NCBI GenBank assembly: GCA_964564305.1 | Contig: CAZMAM010000004.1 | Location: forward strand, 1-61,616 | From: RGIG1959 sp964564305 | GTDB lineage: Bacteria > Bacillota > Clostridia > Oscillospirales > Acutalibacteraceae | Reading direction: 5' to 3' | DNA length: 61,616 nucleotides | In this document: positions 60,101-61,616 of the stretch, piece after piece | Layout of the letters: each line of letters starts with the position of its first letter | How positions within the stretch are numbered: the first letter of the stretch is position 1 | Notes under the pieces: generated by a model | Told to the model about the DNA's origin: nothing | Databases searched by the model: none | The model's input: the letters and a program-made list of their open reading frames with translations, nothing else | Made by a program: the position numbers and the translations under genes

Positions 60101-60662
60101 CGACAGCGCGTACGCGCTGGCATCGGCGATGGAAAACGAACGGGAATATCTGCGGGAAGAACCTCAGGCGCTTTCCGCTTTAGCGGATATGAAAGCCATT
60201 TTATCTTCGCCCAGCCCGTACCGGCGCATATCGGAGCTTCCGGCGCTCATGCAAAACATTCAGGCGGTTTACGGCAGGCTGCTTCAGAACAAGCGCGAGG
60301 AAATTTTCCGCGATATTCGGGAAGCGCAGGCGGAAATTGCCCGTTCCGCCGGGACGGATCGGGCGGAATTTGCCGCGCGGACCGACGCCGAATGGGAGGC
60401 CAAACGAAAGGCCGCCGACGCCGCCGATACCCTGACCGGCCTGGACGCGATGAAAACACAAATCGCCGGCATTCGGGAACAGACGCTCAAAGCCCTCATT
60501 GCCAAAGCCGACCCCGAAAAGGATACCGTCGCCGTCAGCCGAAACGGCCTTTGCCTTGCGGCAAAACTCGAAAACGAGGCGGACGTGGACCGGTACCTTA
60601 CCCAAATGAAAGAAAAACTGATGGGATTGCTCGAAGGCCACGACGCGCTTCATATTCTGTAG
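57183..60662 (+). CDS. brxC: BREX ATPase BrxC
   Basis: A 1159-residue P-loop protein of the BrxC/PglY group. It starts MRLEQMFSSDINREINGVVK, has Walker A GFFGSGKSHF at residues 68-77, and FRLLFMVDEVGQYIG as the Walker B segment. A long helical C-terminal half (roughly 900-1100) is rich in Glu and Ala and probably coiled-coil. BrxC is the large AAA-like ATPase of BREX phage defence. ATG at 57183 has GGAGG seven bases upstream; ATG at 57162 lacks a site. Confidence 0.93.
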   Translation: MRLEQMFSSDINREINGVVKVNDEQHITQELNEYIITHEIRRHFNTFLNHYEKSLNQPTDQIGVWISGFFGSGKSHFLKILSILLSNRTVAGKRAVDYFADKFDDPMMFAQLERCAAVPTDAILFNIDAKSPINKDSTAILRVFAKVFYEYRGFYGDDLKVARLEQFIDQSGKTEEFRRKFAEIRGTSWEVARSTFAFLEDSLVDVLTDVLGMSESAVRNWFNGTQTEELSIEQLVREIKAYIDTKGSDFRLLFMVDEVGQYIGSDGNLMLNLQTIVEEIGSKCAGRVWVMVTSQEAIDSVTKIQGNDFSKIQGRFNIRLSLSSSSVDEVIKKRILAKTDTAQQLLAQNYSKNSAVMKNLFTFTDAVKDLKGYSGDYEYVDTYPFVPYQFKLMQNVLAQIRKHGNSGKHLSGGERSMLSAFQDAAVAIEDRDESAFVPFSLFYDTIVTFLEGNIRRVIDRCQAAADNRDGIEPYDVSILKLLYLIRYVDDVRANVDNIVTLMTDDIQTDKIDMRIAVQASLDRLRSQNYIVRNGDTYTFLTDDEQDVEREIRNTPVNSANITRKIAESIFNNLYAFKKFRYGRTDFPFDAFVDDTAFGQPAGGLKLRILTEMSDLYRSGDERLRMQSDHNNEAILVLSDVYPYFDDLENAAKIRQYIKGRNMVQLPQGIREIIQAKEKQAETAEKRASQFIERAITEGKVYVCGDGPRKKGSSVKEKIDDALSVLVETIYTKLNFIRQYADSDSDLIQILNDPNPQAVIEGAAQEINPEAQEAVERYLELQAARMLPTSMGDIQRRFSGVPYGWREIDIAAVTARLIAKRKVTVRYAGNTVQPTDSRLPDLLRRKSEIDKTTVIRRVAIPASLIKDAREVLKEFLGTMDVPMDEDGLISFVLDRFTEAQNRLQTLLDTEYRTPKYPDKALVEQGVALCDEILFQKKDNTALLKKTVELRDDLQAFREDAENLRSFFGTQKPVFDSAYALASAMENEREYLREEPQALSALADMKAILSSPSPYRRISELPALMQNIQAVYGRLLQNKREEIFRDIREAQAEIARSAGTDRAEFAARTDAEWEAKRKAADAADTLTGLDAMKTQIAGIREQTLKALIAKADPEKDTVAVSRNGLCLAAKLENEADVDRYLTQMKEKLMGLLEGHDALHIL

Positions 60663-60729
60663 ATTTTCCCATATCGGGAAATTGCCCGCCATGGGCGTCG
60701 CCTTTTGCCGAAAAACGGGGGTGTGCGCG

Positions 60730-61446
60730 GTGTACCAAAATTTTCTCTTTGATTTTTACGGAACGCTTGTGGATATTCGCACGGACGAACAGGATCCGTT
60801 TGTCTGGGAAAAGCTCAGCGAGATTTATTGCGGATGCGGTGCGCATTACACGCCGCGGGAACTGGAAAGCGAACTGCGGCGCTTAGAAAAAGAGCAGGCG
60901 GAAACAATCGATTTACCCTGCCCCGAGCCGGATCTCACCGAAGTTTTCGCGGAGCTTTACCGGCTGAAGGGCATTGCGTGCGACGCCTCCACCGCCAGAA
61001 TGACGGCCATTATTTTTCGCACCCTTTCCCGAAGAACCCTCCGTTTATACGACGGCGTGACCGATCTGTTCCGGGAACTTCGGGCGCGGGGCAAAAATAT
61101 TTATCTGCTCTCCAACGCGCAGACGGATTTTACGCGGCCGGAAATCGAGATGATGGGCCTGAGCGATGCCTTTGACGGCATTTTTATCTCCTCGGAACAC
61201 CGGTGCAAAAAGCCCTCTTTGGCGTTCTTCCGGGCGCTTCTGGATACGTTTCACTTGGAGCCCGCAACCTGCCTGATGATTGGAAACGACCCGCAATCGG
61301 ACGTCGCCGGGGCAAAAACGGCCGGAATGGACAGCCTGTACCTGCGCACCGCCACCTCGCCATTCGGTTCGGATGACGGCGGCGCAACTTACGCCATTTG
61401 GGACGGAGATTTTCGAAAAATTCAAAAGCTCATTTTCGGGCAATGA
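60730..61446 (+). CDS. HAD-superfamily hydrolase inserted in the BREX operon
   Basis: A 238-residue protein with the HAD fold: motif I FLFDFYGTLVD, motif II LLSNAQTDF, motif III lysine in CKKPSLAFF, motif IV MIGNDPQSDVAGA. In motif I the third position is Tyr rather than Asp (DFYGT), as in haloacid-dehalogenase-type members, so ordinary phosphatase activity is not assured. GTG at 60730 has GGGGG eight bases upstream and yields the standard MYQNFLFDFYG beginning. It lies 67 bases after brxC and before pglX on the same strand. It is not a standard BREX component; it could be a passenger housekeeping gene. Confidence 0.85.
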   Translation: MYQNFLFDFYGTLVDIRTDEQDPFVWEKLSEIYCGCGAHYTPRELESELRRLEKEQAETIDLPCPEPDLTEVFAELYRLKGIACDASTARMTAIIFRTLSRRTLRLYDGVTDLFRELRARGKNIYLLSNAQTDFTRPEIEMMGLSDAFDGIFISSEHRCKKPSLAFFRALLDTFHLEPATCLMIGNDPQSDVAGAKTAGMDSLYLRTATSPFGSDDGGATYAIWDGDFRKIQKLIFGQ

Positions 61447-61451
61447 ATTTC

Positions 61452-61552
61452 GGGCAATACCGCATAAAGATTTGCGTGCGTGAAGCAGAAGCAAAAGACG
61501 CCCGGCCGTCGGGCGGGCATTGCGCGGCGGCCGGTCTTTGTGCGGTGCTGCC
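61452..61552 (+). repeat. Interspersed repeat, copy C
   Basis: A 101-base element with both ends: left GGGCAATACCGCATAAAG, right the complement of AAGGCAGCACCGCACAAAG. The centre keeps GTGCGTGAAGCAG and a GC-rich hairpin region (CGCCCGGCCG, GCGGCCGGTC), but the central hairpin module of copy A is absent. An 11-base direct repeat TTTCGGGCAAT lies at 61434 and 61448 across the left end. It separates the HAD gene from pglX. Confidence 0.75.
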
Positions 61553-61578
61553 TTAGGGGCTGCGAAAGGACGAGAGCG

Positions 61579-61616
61579 ATGACACAGGCGATGAATAAAA
61601 CGGCGATACGCAATTT
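61579..61616 (+). CDS. pglX: Start of BREX methyltransferase PglX (partial)
   Basis: The last 38 bases open a frame reading MTQAMNKTAIRNF. The segment MNKTAIRNF is the typical beginning of type 1 BREX adenine methyltransferases PglX, which modify host DNA. AAAGGA lies eight bases before the ATG at 61579; ATG at 61591 is an alternative start. The window ends before any catalytic motif, so identity rests on this short sequence and its position after brxC. Confidence 0.7.
   Translation, partial: MTQAMNKTAIRN

Overview
The window looks like a chromosome segment of an uncultured-type Bacillota, probably class Clostridia close to Oscillospirales/Ruminococcaceae. This is inferred from strong AGGAG-type ribosome sites with many GTG and TTG starts, sigma-A promoters of the TTGACA/TATACT kind, a reverse rubrerythrin, a BspA-type leucine-rich repeat protein ending in a dockerin-like module, a GTP-type PEP carboxykinase and galactokinase/galT genes of clostridial type. 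No genus can be named from the sequence alone.

Region 1 (1-10115, plus strand) is an AT-rich surface-polysaccharide island: two glycosyltransferases, a Wzy-like polymerase, a GT52 (sialyltransferase-like) enzyme, a Wzx flippase, then a tightly coupled four-gene block. That block encodes a Rossmann/PurF-like phosphoribosyltransferase fusion, a CMP-sugar-synthetase-like enzyme, a DRE-TIM aldolase and a second, paralogous CMP-sugar-synthetase-like enzyme. I read it as a candidate undescribed route to a CMP-activated keto-sugar or nucleotide-linked building block used by the GT52 enzyme. The island ends at an IS1182-family element (about 10428-11936) inserted beside a terminator hairpin that is duplicated on both sides as a 34-bp direct repeat.

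Region 2 (12189-23498, minus strand) is GC-richer. aroE-aroK is followed by a ten-gene train starting at a promoter near 21650: AI-2E-type permease, HD nucleotidase, malic enzyme, GluQ-like synthetase, LicD, flippase, two glycosyltransferases, DUF2304 and a divergent LCP-like protein, nearly all overlapping or a few bases apart. Region 3 (23535-26757, plus) holds acpP and the Leloir genes galK-galT with a DUF3006 protein.

Region 4 (26849-47535) carries single genes and short operons: YfhO-like membrane protein, reverse rubrerythrin, EF-G-like GTPase, giant LRR-dockerin protein, a ROK-like ASKHA protein divergent from a cinA-znuABC-like-SGNH-regulator operon, then fhs and pckG. Region 5 (47647-53942, minus) is a dTDP-rhamnose operon with three GT2 enzymes and tadA. 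Region 6 (54421-61616, plus) is mnmE followed 51 bases later by a BREX defence operon (brxA, brxB, brxC, an inserted HAD-family gene, and the first codons of pglX).

A small repeat with terminal inverted repeats (consensus end AAGGCAAYACCGCA) recurs in intergenic sites through the window, including two copies inside the BREX operon.
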